From Tolypeutes matacus (lineage: Eukaryota; Chordata; Mammalia; Cingulata; Chlamyphoridae): a stretch of DNA of 64,000 bases. The translations under genes and the position numbers were made by a program. The notes under the pieces were generated by a model, which had not been told where the DNA came from, searched no databases, and was given only the letters and a program-made list of their open reading frames with translations. Positions within the stretch are counted from its first letter, which is position 1. The number at the start of each line of letters is the position of its first letter. Below, piece by piece: positions 54,091 through 64,000 of this stretch. The stretch spans positions 4,486,835 through 4,550,834 of the forward strand of contig JAKSZT010054324.1 in the NCBI GenBank assembly GCA_026826555.1, given 5' to 3'.

Positions 54091-56834
54091 AGAAGTTCTC
54101 TCTTTCTTTTGGGCGAGCAGCTGTGAGATGTGTGTTTAGGAGTTCCCAGGTGAGTCTTTGTCATCTTTGTTCTTCCCACTCCCCCCTTTTGAGAGAGAGA
54201 GAGATTCTTTTAGGAGGGATAAAACCTGTCTGTAAAATGGGCATATTGAGAGAACCCTTTTTCACTGTCATTTTTCTGGATGTATATTCTAAACATCAGG
54301 ATTTTCCCTAAAAGAAATGACTTAATATTAACTCATTCTTCTTGCTTATCTGCAGTGTATGTTGGACCTGAACTCAGGAGCACAAAGGTGGGCCTCTTAA
54401 GAATCTGAAGAGTTCAAAGAAATATACAATTTTCTATTGTAAGAAAAGGCACAAAACAGACTGCATCCAGGGTATTTTCAATACCCACAGCCCACAGTCT
54501 TTGTTACTGCAATATTTTGGTTCTGTTTCAAACAGTTTCTTCTACCTTGTATAATCATGGCACTGAATAAATGTTCAACATGAAAACAGTTACTGCTTTT
54601 CAGCTCCAGGGTGGCTGTGTTTCAGAACTGAGGGAAGTGTGTGCCTCCTAGATGAAAGGTGCAGTATAAAGGTATAAAGGCAACTTATTACCATTTTAGG
54701 CAGAATTCCCAGACCGTCATTTAGCAAATAAAAAAGCAAAGCTAAACAAGTCCACATTTCCTTTCTTCCAACCCAAGATGCTCAGGTTTTGTGGACAAAT
54801 AACTAGAAGGCCCCATCGTCCTTTGGTGACTAGTTCTGGAAGTTCTAAAGCTGTGCAGGCAGAAGGTGAATTATTATTATTTTCTTTTCCATTAATCAGT
54901 GAAATGTCTAAATGAAGAGGTACAAATAGTTCTTTCAAAAATTTGTCAGAGCAAAATCACATTAGAAAAGATATACTGGTTTTCCCTCTCAAATGAATAA
55001 TCTCTCTTGATATTTCCAGGCCTTTATCTTCCCTTCAAAATGTACTCTGCCCTGGGTTTTGTTCTGCAAGGTGCATTGTCATGTGGGAGATGATCGTCAT
55101 TTGAAAACTTAGATTTAGAAAGATAGACTTCTGTGAGAACATGTGTTAGCAAAACGGACACTGCTCTAACTCAAAGAAAAGAAACTCAGCATTTTCAAAA
55201 CCTCATATACCAGTGATTCCTGAGTGAGTGATAGTTGAAAAGTAGTTTCCTCAGAGATATACACTTTTTTTTTTCTATTTGGAATCAGGACTTTTCTATG
55301 GGACTAAGTTTTTCTTCCAAACATTGCTTCCTTTAAATATTCAGTATTATTTTTTCCTAATCTCTCTCCCAAGTTCAAGGTTATATACTCTTTTACTAGT
55401 GTGTAAGGTGTCTGCACTTACAAGGAAATGTGAGGTCTCCTTTCTAGGGACTGCTGTAATCTTCTTTCTAATTCTGTCAGTATAATGTATCTAGGAACTC
55501 TAACCTTAAGGCCAAATCATTTACCATTTGAGGCCTGTGTTTGGGCGAAACACACCAACAGAGAGATAAGAATACTTTTTTTTTTTTTTTAATCATCAAG
55601 GCAAACCTACTGGTTATAAGTATATGAAACTGAAATTGGCTTGAACATATTTTAAAATCTTTTATCCATAAATTTGCTCATCAAAAAGCAACAGCAGAAT
55701 GGAAATATGCATTAAGCTAAGGGAAAACTATCTTTTAAATGAAGAGTTTGCTATTTTTTTAAAGATTTTTTTTCTTTTTACTATTTATTAGATATTGTAA
55801 ATGAGAACTTGTTTTCAATTCTCCACCTGGTCTTAAGCTCCAGTTCTTCATTAGATGTTTTTTCCTGGAAGACAGCAACCCATTCCTCCATGTGCTAATG
55901 TGAACTGTTCATGTCCAGAGAAAGGCACACACAAATATTTGTTTGCAGTGGTTACTTCCAAGTTATTACTTTTATTTGTCTATTGCTCTACGGCTTAATG
56001 AAAAAAAAGATTGAATACAGCAGGCATTGGGTAGACATTGTACCTACTAAAGCAATTGCATTGTGCAAGAGCACAAAATCTAAAGCTAGAAATATTCTGC
56101 ATGATACTGTAATGGTGAATGCTTGACGCTCTGTATCTGCCAAAACCCATAGAACTTTACAGTACAATGAGTAAACTTTCGTGTATGCAAATTTAAAAAA
56201 TCCTTTAGGAAGACAGGAGATCTCAGGATGGAATGCAGAATATGACAGAAGACTCTAACTGTATTACAAATGTATGAAACAACCTCACTGAAGGAGCTGG
56301 AGGAAAAAGGTGCTGACATAAGTGGAAACGAGTGTAATCTATAAGACTAAAAACAAAAGGAATTCTGCAAAAGCACTGTACTCTAGCTGATAAAGTTTAT
56401 TCCCACTGAGGTATAAGTTATCAATTCTGAAACTATTATGCATGCATACTAGAACTGAACAAATGAGTGATTGCTTGTCAGATGGAGGGAGACAGGTGTC
56501 TCATTTTTAGAGTGGGAGGTTACAGATAAGCAAGGGGACATGGCTAGAATGATCTATGTGGTAATGGATTGGACTTGGAGACATCAATATGAACTCATGT
56601 TTAGTGTAATATAGATACAGATGGTTTAGCAATGAGCTTGACAACTTCCTGAATGTTTAATTGGCTCTCATAGAGATAAACATGTACCACTTCCTGTACC
56701 ACATGTACCACAATATCCTGAGATATTCTCAGTTCCCCTTAAGTTCATTCTCTCCTGAAATCCTGTTGCCCAAGTGCCTCTGAAGAAAATTCATTGGATA
56801 CTACCTACTGGCAGCTATGGTTTAGTCCCTGGAT
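54091..56834. other. Unassigned DNA, no gene seen
   Basis: About 2.7 kb of largely repeat-poor sequence. It contains poly-T runs at about 55,265-55,274 and 55,576-55,590. Short frames on both strands do not match families known to me. Repeat-poor stretches in such a repeat-rich window are reasonable places to look for conserved non-coding DNA. Confidence 0.45.
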
Positions 56835-57022
56835 TCAGAAAAGCTAGGTCTGAGGACTGGCTCTGTTACTAATCAGCCATGAACATTTGTGGAATTACTT
56901 AACTTTTCCTGAGACTCAATTTTCTTGTCTGTAAAATAGAAATAATAGTACCTAAACTTTTTGTCTTCCAAAGCTGCCTGTGATGATGGAATGACATAAA
57001 AATATTTTGAAAAAGTACTGTG
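56835..57022 (+). mobile_element. MIR SINE, sense
   Basis: AAAGCTAGGTCTGAGGACTG, ACTTAACTTTTCCTGAGACT, TTGTCTGTAAAATAGAAATA and ATAGTACCTAAACT follow the sense MIR core. Confidence 0.8.
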
Positions 57023-57539
57023 TAGATATAGGATTTAATTGTAATTTCTCTTTACCATAAAATAAAATTTAAGTGAACAAGTATCTCTTTAGAATTTGAT
57101 TTGATTTTCATATGAGAAAATGAATTCATTTGTTCAAAAAAATGTGTGCTGTTTTCCTACCGTGTGTTAGAGTCTCTTCTAGGCACTGGTCTCTTCTCTG
57201 AGTTAAACTGACTTTATAGAGCAATATCAGCTGTAGGGCTGGGTTAAAAGGCAAATGATTGAGGTTCTTGGGGCAGTTGTTCAGTAACTCTAAAGTCAGG
57301 GATTTCACAAAAACTATGGGGTATCATAATGTACATGAACAGGAAGTAAACAGAGGAGACCCGTCATTTGTAGAAATAGATGTATACCAAAAGTCATTTT
57401 AGCCTACACTGGGGGGAAGTTATTTCATTTATATGCTGAGTTAGGCTTAGAGAGAGGCAACATTTGAGCAACAAGGAGTCTCTCAGGAAGTAACTCTTAG
57501 CTTAAAATACTAGGCTAAGTTTCAGTTTCAAGAGTAAAG
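57023..57539. other. Unassigned DNA
   Basis: No feature recognised. Confidence 0.5.
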
Positions 57540-58612
57540 GTTCATAAGCATCGTCATCAATATCAGTGGCCCATCAATGGACCATCCTCCCTCACTAGTC
57601 ATTGTCCCTTTATTCAGGGGATTCTTGGTGTTCCATTAGAGAATGTGGCAGAGCTTCCCAGGATGGGAATTTGATATTCTTTTGGTTATTGTGTGTGGCC
57701 GTTGGGCAGTTTGATGTAATTATGAATTCCAAAAATATAATTGGATCATGCTTGTAAACTGATCTGTTAATCTGGGCATGATTAAGTTATGATTAGGGTG
57801 TTGACTGGGCCATGTCAGTAGGGTATTGAGCCCCACCCCTTAGTGGGTGGGAAATTGAATATAAAAGGCAAGGCAAATAACAGAGTAGAAGCAGTTTTTG
57901 AGAAGCAGTTCTGATGATGGAGTTTTGATGTTGGAAAGAAGGCCCCAGGAGAAGAGAAGTGAGCCATTCACCTGATTGTCTACAGCTGACCTTGTGGAGG
58001 AACCAGAATAGCTAAGCCGGGAGAGAAACGCAGTCCTGGGAAGAGAGGAACACAAGAAGCCTGAACCCTGGCAAACGTCGGCAGCTGTCTTGCTCCAATA
58101 TGTGGCAATGAACTTTGGTGAGAAGAAACTTATGCTTTATGGCCTGGTATCTGTGGACTTCTACCCCAAATAAATACCTTTATAAAGACCAGCCCATTTT
58201 TGGTATTTCACATTAGCACCCCTTTGGCTGACTGATTGTGTGAATTGTGTAAATCTTTACCTGCCGTGACAATGCCCCATGAATGAACACATTTATATAC
58301 CTTATATGTATGCCCAGATGAACTTCCTCCCTTGTGTCCTCCATCACTGATACCCCATACCAATGATCCCCCTATCACAGTTGTAACCCTTCTGTGATCC
58401 AAAACTTCTTAAAAAATGAAGCCAATAAAATAGCCAAATACAATTAATAAGAAAATGAAATAATGATTGTTTTTTTTTTTTTTAATAAGAAATAAAATAC
58501 AAAAAAATTAAAAAAATTTGGGACAAAGAAAAAATAATGAAAAAAATATTAAAAATTTTTTTGACATTTTGCGTTTCATCACTATAAGATCTATTGTCCT
58601 GTATGTACAGTG
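57540..58612 (-). mobile_element. Probable L1 3' UTR, split by an LTR
   Basis: The left part (57,540-57,693) has CCCAGGATGGGAATTTGATA, paralleling CCCAGGATGGGAGTCCAACA at 59,334-59,353 in the next L1 tail. The right part (58,241-58,612) has CATCACTGATACCCCATACC and ends in an A/T-rich stretch. The LTR between them is an insertion. Assignment to L1 rests on this similarity and position, not on ORF text. Confidence 0.45.
57689..58240 (+). mobile_element. Solo LTR, same family as at 25.06-25.56 kb, opposite orientation
   Basis: Shares long stretches with the complement of the 25-kb LTR: ATTCCAAAAATATAATTGGA-like start, CTTGTAAACTGATCTGTTAA, CCTTAGTGGGTGGG, ATATAAAAGGCAAGG (TATA box at 57,859-57,866), CTTGTGGAGGA, GGCCTGGTATCTGTGGACTT, AATAAA at 58,169-58,174 and TGGTATTTCACATTAGCACC. 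It starts TGTGGCCGTTGGG at 57,694. TTGTG at 57,689-57,693 and 58,236-58,240 may be the 5-bp duplication, although the LTR then lacks its last few bases. No internal viral region is present. Confidence 0.8.
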
Positions 58613-58639
58613 ACTTTTTCTTCCATTTATTCCCCCTGG

Positions 58640-59610
58640 GTTTTACTTTTCATTTTGTCTTCAAAGAAGTTTTAGGTTACAGAAAAGTCACGTACAGAAT
58701 CCAGGGGAGGGAAGCGGCTGTGGCTCAATTAGTAGGGCTCCTGTTTACCATATGGGAGGCCCCAGGTTCGGTTCCCGGGGCCTCCTGGTGAAGGCAAGCC
58801 CGCCCGCACGGCGTGGTTAGCTGACCCAGTGAGCACAAGCAGCAAGGGGGGGATAAATGAATAAATAAATAAAATCTTAAAAAAAAAAAAAAAAGAATCC
58901 AGGGGATTCCCATATACACAACATCCTCCCCCTTTTCCCCTATTAATAATATTTTACATGTGAGTGGCACATTTGTTATAATTGATGTACAAATATTGAA
59001 ACTTTGCTGCTAACCATGGTCAATGGTTTACATTATGGACCACACACTTTTATAAATTTTGATGAAATTTAACATGGTCTGTATCCATCATTGCAAGATC
59101 ATATAGAACACTTCCATTGCCCCCAAAATGCCCCCTGTTCCATCTATTTTACTCCCCCCCTCTCCCCTTGGGATCCATGGCAACCACCAGGATTTACTTC
59201 TTAAAGGACAAGATTCATAGTTACTTGCAACAACACTGAGGGCTTGACACATTGGTCTGTCCTCCCCTATTAGGCACCACCCATGCTCTTGAGAGACTCC
59301 TGCCCCTCCATTTGAGAACATAGCAGGACTCCCCAGGATGGGAGTCCAACACCTTCCTACTCATTATTTGGGTCTCTACCCACTGATACAATACACTATG
59401 ACAAGAAGAATACTGCACACTCCCTAGAAGCCTGCCCCAGGTGCGCCCTGTCCCGAATGGCCCCCACATCCAAAACCCTAAACCAGCAACCCTCTCTTGC
59501 CATATTGCTAAAAGAACATTCCCAATATTGTAGTTTCAACCACGTACCCGCCATTCTGAACCAAGAAGAATCTTTCCAAGAAGAAGTTGAGGACCTTAAT
59601 TCATTTCTTC
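58640..59610 (-). mobile_element. L1 3' UTR, antisense, carrying a young SINE
   Basis: AGTTTTAGGTTACAGAAAAG, ATTCCCATATACACAACATC, GGCACATTTGTTATAATTGA, CAAATATTGAAACTTTGCTG and TATGGACCACACACTTTTAT follow the same L1 tail family as at 35.5 kb. Further right (59,170-59,610) the text is L1 3' UTR by position and weak likeness only. The 13-base target duplication of the SINE lies inside its tail. Confidence 0.7.
58696..58906 (+). mobile_element. Young monomeric DAS-type SINE with perfect 13-bp duplication
   Basis: AGAATCCAGGGGA occurs at 58,696-58,708 and 58,894-58,906. The 185-base element between them starts GGGAAGCGGCTGTGGCTCAA, which holds a tRNA-type A box (TGGCTCAATTAGTAGGG), and has a near-perfect B box, GGTTCGGTTCC, at about 58,766-58,776. 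Both internal promoter boxes of RNA polymerase III are therefore present. It ends with ATAAATAAATAAATAAAATC and an A-tail of 16. This is the only sense-strand DAS copy here and the least diverged. The minus-strand frame over it is chance. Confidence 0.95.
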
Positions 59611-59629
59611 TGAAGAAGTTTTATATTTT

Positions 59630-59775
59630 GGTGGTTAAACATGGGGACATGGGAATTGGGCAAATGGATTTTGCATTATGCACATGCCCTTTATTAGTTC
59701 TGTGGCCCTGGGCAAGCCATTTACCTCTTTGAACCTCTGTTTCATGATCTCTTTGGTATAATAATTATCTCAATT
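59630..59775 (+). mobile_element. MIR SINE, sense
   Basis: CTGTGGCCCTGGGCAAGCCA, TTTACCTCTTTGAACCTCTG and TTTCATGATCTCTTTGG match the MIR core. Confidence 0.75.
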
Positions 59776-60234
59776 TGATAATGTTTTTAGAAGTTTAAAA
59801 TGTGTTAAAATGTAAAATATTTAGAGTTGTCAGGCATGAATTGCCATGTCTGCATGTATTGGGTATTCTTAGAGTTCTAAGTGCAGAGGTCAGAACCGTT
59901 CCGAAATGTCTCAGGCTAGTTCTAATCTTTATAAAAGGCAATAGGTTAAAATGCTGCTTCTTTCCATTGTGTGCTTGTTTGAGCTAAGAGCTCCCTTCTC
60001 TGGACACAGGGACTTCATATATACACAGCTAGTTTCCTAACTAATTTCCTCTGTGACTTCAAGCATATCAGCCCGTCTCTCAATGTAACTGCTACTCTTT
60101 ACTTAAAGGTTGTATGTACTAACGAGTCAGTGGAATCACAAAGCCACAATTCACTTTAATATAAAAATGGAAATATTGGAGTCAAGCACCTAGGAGAGGT
60201 CTATATACACAGATTCCACAGTGATTTTTGTCTT
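59776..60234. other. Unassigned DNA; weak MIR-like text at 60,040-60,120
   Basis: CCTCTGTGACTTCAAGCATA and CCCGTCTCTCAATGTAACTG suggest a decayed MIR. Nothing else recognised. Confidence 0.4.
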
Positions 60235-60454
60235 TAAACAATTTATTGAAGTATATCAAGAACATACATAAACTATAAGTGGTCAGTAAATATCATGATC
60301 TTACAAAACAAACATGCATAATATCATACAGGGCACCCACACATCACCCCCCACAAACACCCTGCATTGTTGTAAAACATTTGTTAACAAATCATGGAAA
60401 AGCATCGTCAAAATATTACTACTAACTATAGTCCGTATCTTCCTCCCTTATACA
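60235..60454 (-). mobile_element. Xenarthran-type L1 3' end, antisense
   Basis: ATTTATTGAAGTATATCAAG, CTTACAAAACAAACATGCAT, ATATCATACAGGGCACCCAC and CATTGTTGTAAAACATTTGT are close to the tail at 38,640-38,888. Confidence 0.75.
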
Positions 60455-60952
60455 TTTTTTAAAGGATTTATTTATTTATTTACTTTTATCCATTTTTAAC
60501 CCCCCCCCTTCTGTTTTTGCTGTTTCTGTGTCCATATGCTGGGCAACTCTTTCTGTCCATTTCCTGCCCTCTCTTCTCATCCTTATCCTCCTGTCTTCAC
60601 TGGGATTCGATCCTTGGAATTTCCAATGTGGGAGAGAGGTGTCCTACCACCTGTGCCACCTTAGTTCCTGGTTTTTCGCTGAGTCTTGTCTTGGCTCTCC
60701 CTTGTGTCACTCTCCTGTTACGTCATCATCTTGCTGCATGGCTCACGGGGCCTGGCGACAGATCCACAGATGGGGCCTGACAGCTCACCTGCTCGTGGGG
60801 CCTGGTGGCTCACCCATGCACGAGGCCTGGCTGCCCATGTGCCTTCTATATTTTCCTATTTTTTATTTTTACCGGGAAGTCCTGGGGGTCGAACCCAGGT
60901 CCCTCCATATGTGAGATGGACACTCAACCATCCGAGCCACATGTGTCCCCCT
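60455..60952 (-). mobile_element. Dimeric DAS-type SINE
   Basis: Two tRNA-related monomers with antisense B boxes GGGATTCGATCC (about 60,601-60,612) and GGGTCGAACCC (about 60,887-60,897). The linker contains TTACGTCATCATCTTGCTGC as in the 27.3-kb copy, plus an added GGGGCCTGGTGGCTCACCC-type duplication near 60,770-60,830. A (TTTA)-rich stretch at 60,468-60,486 is the tail end. Overlapping frames of up to 128 codons are SINE antisense text, related to those in the 27.3-kb copy for that reason only. Confidence 0.85.
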
Positions 60953-61180
60953 ACTATATCTCTTAAGGTTGACCAAAGATACCCAAAGTTACAGTCTTTT
61001 CCCATACAGGATGGTCATATAATAAATCAGGCTTAGTTTATCACCAGCATTCTAAAAACCAGACCCAGGGAGAAAAACTAGGTCTGGGGACACATGCATG
61101 GTTTCTAATATAGCGAATGTTTAGCCTACCCTGATTATCACAAAATCAGGACAGCAAGGATATTCGCAACACAGTGTTTT
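60953..61180. other. Unassigned DNA
   Basis: No feature recognised. Confidence 0.5.
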
Positions 61181-61223
<43 letters not shown>

Positions 61224-61226
61224 TTA
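61181..61226 (+). repeat. (TTTA)n microsatellite
   Basis: About eleven uninterrupted TTTA units; probably length-polymorphic. Confidence 0.95.
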
Positions 61227-62479
61227 TCAAAAGCCTATATCCAAATCACCTCTGGAACTTTATTTTATTTTAATTTTTATAAAAATGATGCTATTTTCAT
61301 TTTCAGAGATTCTGAATCAGTAGATGTGGGGTAGGTCATTTATTAAAGAGATCAATGAGTGTTAATATAACAAGAACCTAATATTAATCACACAGAGGCT
61401 TAATAGTCATTATTGAATTAGAATGAATTATGTAGAAAGATTTTATATTTGTTCCTTCTCCCCATTCATCTATATTCTAACAAGACGTCTATATGAAGTT
61501 ACATATTCCTTGAGGCTGAGTTAACTTGTTTGTGTAATTGCCTCTCCTCCTTCTCCTGGTTAAAATTCTTATGATGGAAAATGCTTTTCTCCTAATTCTG
61601 TATTTTCCTTCTGTCAATGCAAATTTCTGGTTTGGACTGCAGTGACTGGGGAAAATGAAAAGAATGCAATTTTATATTTTTAAAATGAAAACCTATGTAA
61701 AAGAAGATTTTTGATATATAGATACTGGTTATTATAAATAGTATATAAGAAATTAAAATATCCTGACTCACCAGGGATTTGGAACAGTTAAAAATGTGAA
61801 ATACTTAGGGCCTCATTTAATGGTTTTGTAACGGTAGAGGTAACAAAGATCAGAACCCTGACAACGCAAACTTCACAAGTCCTTCCTCCTGGTTCCAGTG
61901 TTAATGATTCTAGCTGTTTTTCATAGAATTTGTGTTGTTTTAGTGATAGAGTTGGGGGAAGAATAGGGAGATGGCAGTCAAAGATATTGTAGTATTATGT
62001 AGGACCTCTTCATAAAACTTGTTCAAGCTTTTTTTCCCACACTGTCAGTCTCAAGATATTGCTGAGTAATTTTCCTGAGGACCATGGGTAGAACACCTTG
62101 AGGTCAATTAAATCTCCCAAGGCTGTGCATCCAATTGCCTATGATCATCCCTGTGTAATGTAGGAACCTGGAGGAACTATAGCTAAAGAAGAAGACTTCT
62201 GGTATCATCCAAGAATTCTTTCCTAGACTTTCCCAGTAGATATTGAAATAGACTGTACTTTGAAAGCTCTTTGAAAACCTTTCACTCATGATACCTTATT
62301 GTGCTAATGTGACACTGCATTCCTATGGTGAGGTCTTCTCTCCATGAAATGCCAAGTTGTGTTCTGAGAAACCAACAAATTCTTTATAAATGCACATATA
62401 TGACACATTAATAAAAAGTCACTAATGTTTTACACTACATTTTAACCTGTACATATGGGTGTCATTTTAGAGATAATCT
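61227..62479. other. Unassigned DNA
   Basis: No gene or repeat recognised in this repeat-poor stretch. Confidence 0.45.
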
Positions 62480-62572
62480 ATTCAGGAAATCCCATTTTAC
62501 AAAAATGGTGGCCCAGGAAGGAACACAGCTAAAATATGGGAAGGCAGGACTTGAACCACCAGCACAGTGCTT
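62480..62572 (-). mobile_element. MIR SINE fragment, antisense
   Basis: CCCATTTTACAAAAATGGTG, AGGAACACAGCTAAAATATG and GGCAGGACTTGAACCACCAG match the antisense MIR. The minus-strand frame at 62,462-62,821 runs through it and is not a gene. Confidence 0.65.
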
Positions 62573-63064
62573 TTTCTGGCATAAAACTATGTGTGAGCAA
62601 ATGCATGGAGACAGGGATACAAAAAAATACATAGATATATACCTGTAAGACAAAACCGGAAATAATTTCCAATCAATCAAGTATGGAACAAGAGCCACCA
62701 ATTCTAGTTTGAGAGTAAGTGGTTTGTTTTTCATTTTTTTCTGCCTACTGGAAACATGCATCTCAGAAAGAAAAACAAGCACATAAAAATCCGAATCTTG
62801 AAATAAAGAAGGCTTCAACACAATGCCCTAATTTCATACACTTGTATTAATTAAACCTTGTAACATTTACAAAACCTAACAGAGTTTTTCTTGTAAGTGG
62901 TGCTCAGTAAACAGATATAATGAATGGAAGGGATGTAAAGGCAGGCATCTCTCAATTTATTGACAATTAGTGAAAATGTTTCTCTCATTTCATCACATAC
63001 CTACACGGAGTTGCTATGTAGATTATTACATCCCTATGTGTTTAAAGTAAAAAGGAAAGAAGTT
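62573..63064. other. Unassigned DNA
   Basis: No feature recognised. Confidence 0.5.
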
Positions 63065-63270
63065 ACATTGTAATGAATGCTTATGCAGTGCCAATCACTT
63101 TAAATTCATTGTCTCATTTAATTCTTAGCTCACCCTTAGCTGTAAGAATATCTCTTCTATTTACAGGTGAGAAAACAGAGGCTTAGGTCAAACAAGAAGA
63201 AGAGTTATGGTCAAAGTTGGAACCAAATTCTTTATGGCCCCAAAGCCCATCTTTTACCAACACTATAGTC
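63065..63270 (-). mobile_element. MIR SINE, antisense
   Basis: ATGAATGCTTATGCAGTGCC, TTTAAATTCATTGTCTCATT, TTTACAGGTGAGAAAACAGA and CATCTTTTACCAACACTATA follow the antisense MIR. Confidence 0.8.
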
Positions 63271-64000
63271 AAATCTGTGAGATAGTAAAGAGGCTTCATA
63301 ATATGCTTTTCCTATAGTTATTTTCAAATGTTGCAGTGCCTGGGTGGGTCATGAGAAGAAGGAAAAGAAAGCAGAGTCAAATTCCCTGCAGACAGGATAT
63401 GCTGTTCTTTCTTTTCATGACTTCACAGAGCGCTGTACAACTCTATTCCTCTCAAGATATATGGGAAGAGTTTTATGTTTTAAACAATTAGACTTGAGAG
63501 CGCAATTGTTTCTTTCTTATTTAATATCCTTCAGCCCTGGAGCCCAGCCAGAGTCTGTATTCTGCCTCCAAATTTAATTCTTATTCCTGGTACATATCAC
63601 TTAGTTGTCAGGAGACAGCAACTTAGTGGCATTTGTTCCTGTGGATCAGAAGCATCTAGGTTAGGTCACTTTCCAGTTGACCTGTTTAGCTTAGGGGGAG
63701 CAAAATTCTCTGTCTAAAAATCTTTCTGAGGCCCTTATCATTGTTGCCTTTGCTTTCCAAAGCCTAAGATTTTCTATAAATGTCATGAGATGACAAGATT
63801 TCTTATTAATTTGTTTCTACTCAGAGGAGGAAAGGCAGTTATAAATATGGAAGGAACAAAGAACAAGGATGTTATGGAGGAGAGACTAGTAACGTCATAG
63901 TTGCTGGTATATAACTTGCTGATTTGGCAAGTCTAAAACTCCAGGGAAAATAGAGACAAGGACTGCGGAGTCTCTATGTTTTTGTTTTCTTTCTTTTCCA
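63271..64000. other. Unassigned DNA to window end
   Basis: No gene recognised; the frame at 63,344-63,577 has no family match and no flanking splice-site logic that I can defend. Confidence 0.45.

Noticed and set aside
58709..58790. Possible tRNA gene, because A and B boxes are present
   Set aside because: The sequence continues into a SINE body and A-tail with a target-site duplication and cannot fold as a normal tRNA with an anticodon arm that I can identify.
1..64000. CRISPR array, operon, phage or bacterial defence system
   Set aside because: No spaced direct repeats, no prokaryotic gene density and pervasive mammalian repeats; the DNA is clearly vertebrate.

Overview
This window reads as nuclear DNA of a placental mammal, most likely a xenarthran and specifically an armadillo (Dasypus-like). 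It is AT-rich, has no long open reading frame, and is packed with mammal-wide fossils: L2, MIR, CR1/L3, MER5A-like, MaLR LTRs and old L1. On top of these lie tRNA-derived SINEs of the armadillo DAS type (motifs such as GAACCCAGGACCTCCCATG and GAAGCGGCTGTGGCTCA) and L1s whose 3' UTRs look xenarthran. Repeat names are recognised from memory of consensus motifs; no database was searched.

No intact protein-coding gene, rRNA, functional tRNA, CRISPR array or operon is supported. The two gene-like units are dead retrocopies. One is a nearly full-length processed pseudogene of CAP1 (adenylyl cyclase-associated protein 1) on the minus strand, about 44.2-47.3 kb. The other is a 3' fragment of a retrocopy of STK31 (a testis-type serine/threonine kinase-like protein) on the plus strand, about 49.4-50.0 kb.

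Layout. 0-10.6 kb: unclassified DNA with an MaLR-like LTR, an L2 (5.5-6.7 kb), old L1, a 5'-truncated L1 tail with a perfect 16-bp target-site duplication (8.7-9.3 kb) and two MaLR LTR pieces. 10.6-25 kb: mostly featureless, with scattered MIRs, DAS SINEs at 13.2 and 18.5 kb, and a broken L2 (19.7-22.2 kb). 25.06-25.56 kb: a solo LTR with TG...CA ends and a 5-bp duplication. 26-35 kb: MER5A-like element, dimeric DAS SINE, a CR1/L3 reverse-transcriptase fossil, MIRs, L2, and one sense L1 tail. 35.5-48.3 kb: a nest in which one old antisense L1 was split by a younger, internally deleted L1 (38.6-42.6 kb) and by the CAP1 retrocopy, itself split by a DAS SINE. 48.3-50 kb: MaLR LTR, L1 tail, STK31 retrocopy. 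50-57.5 kb: mostly unassigned, with polypyrimidine and polypurine tracts. 57.5-61 kb: stacked L1 tails hosting a second LTR of the 25-kb type, a young monomeric SINE and a dimeric SINE. 61-64 kb: unassigned, with a (TTTA)n microsatellite and MIRs.

Nothing here looks like a new molecular system. The value is in the insertion stratigraphy, the STK31 retrocopy whose gaps look like missing exons, the VNTR-like centre of one SINE, and a strong minus-strand bias of L1 tails that could mean the window is intronic to a plus-strand gene.
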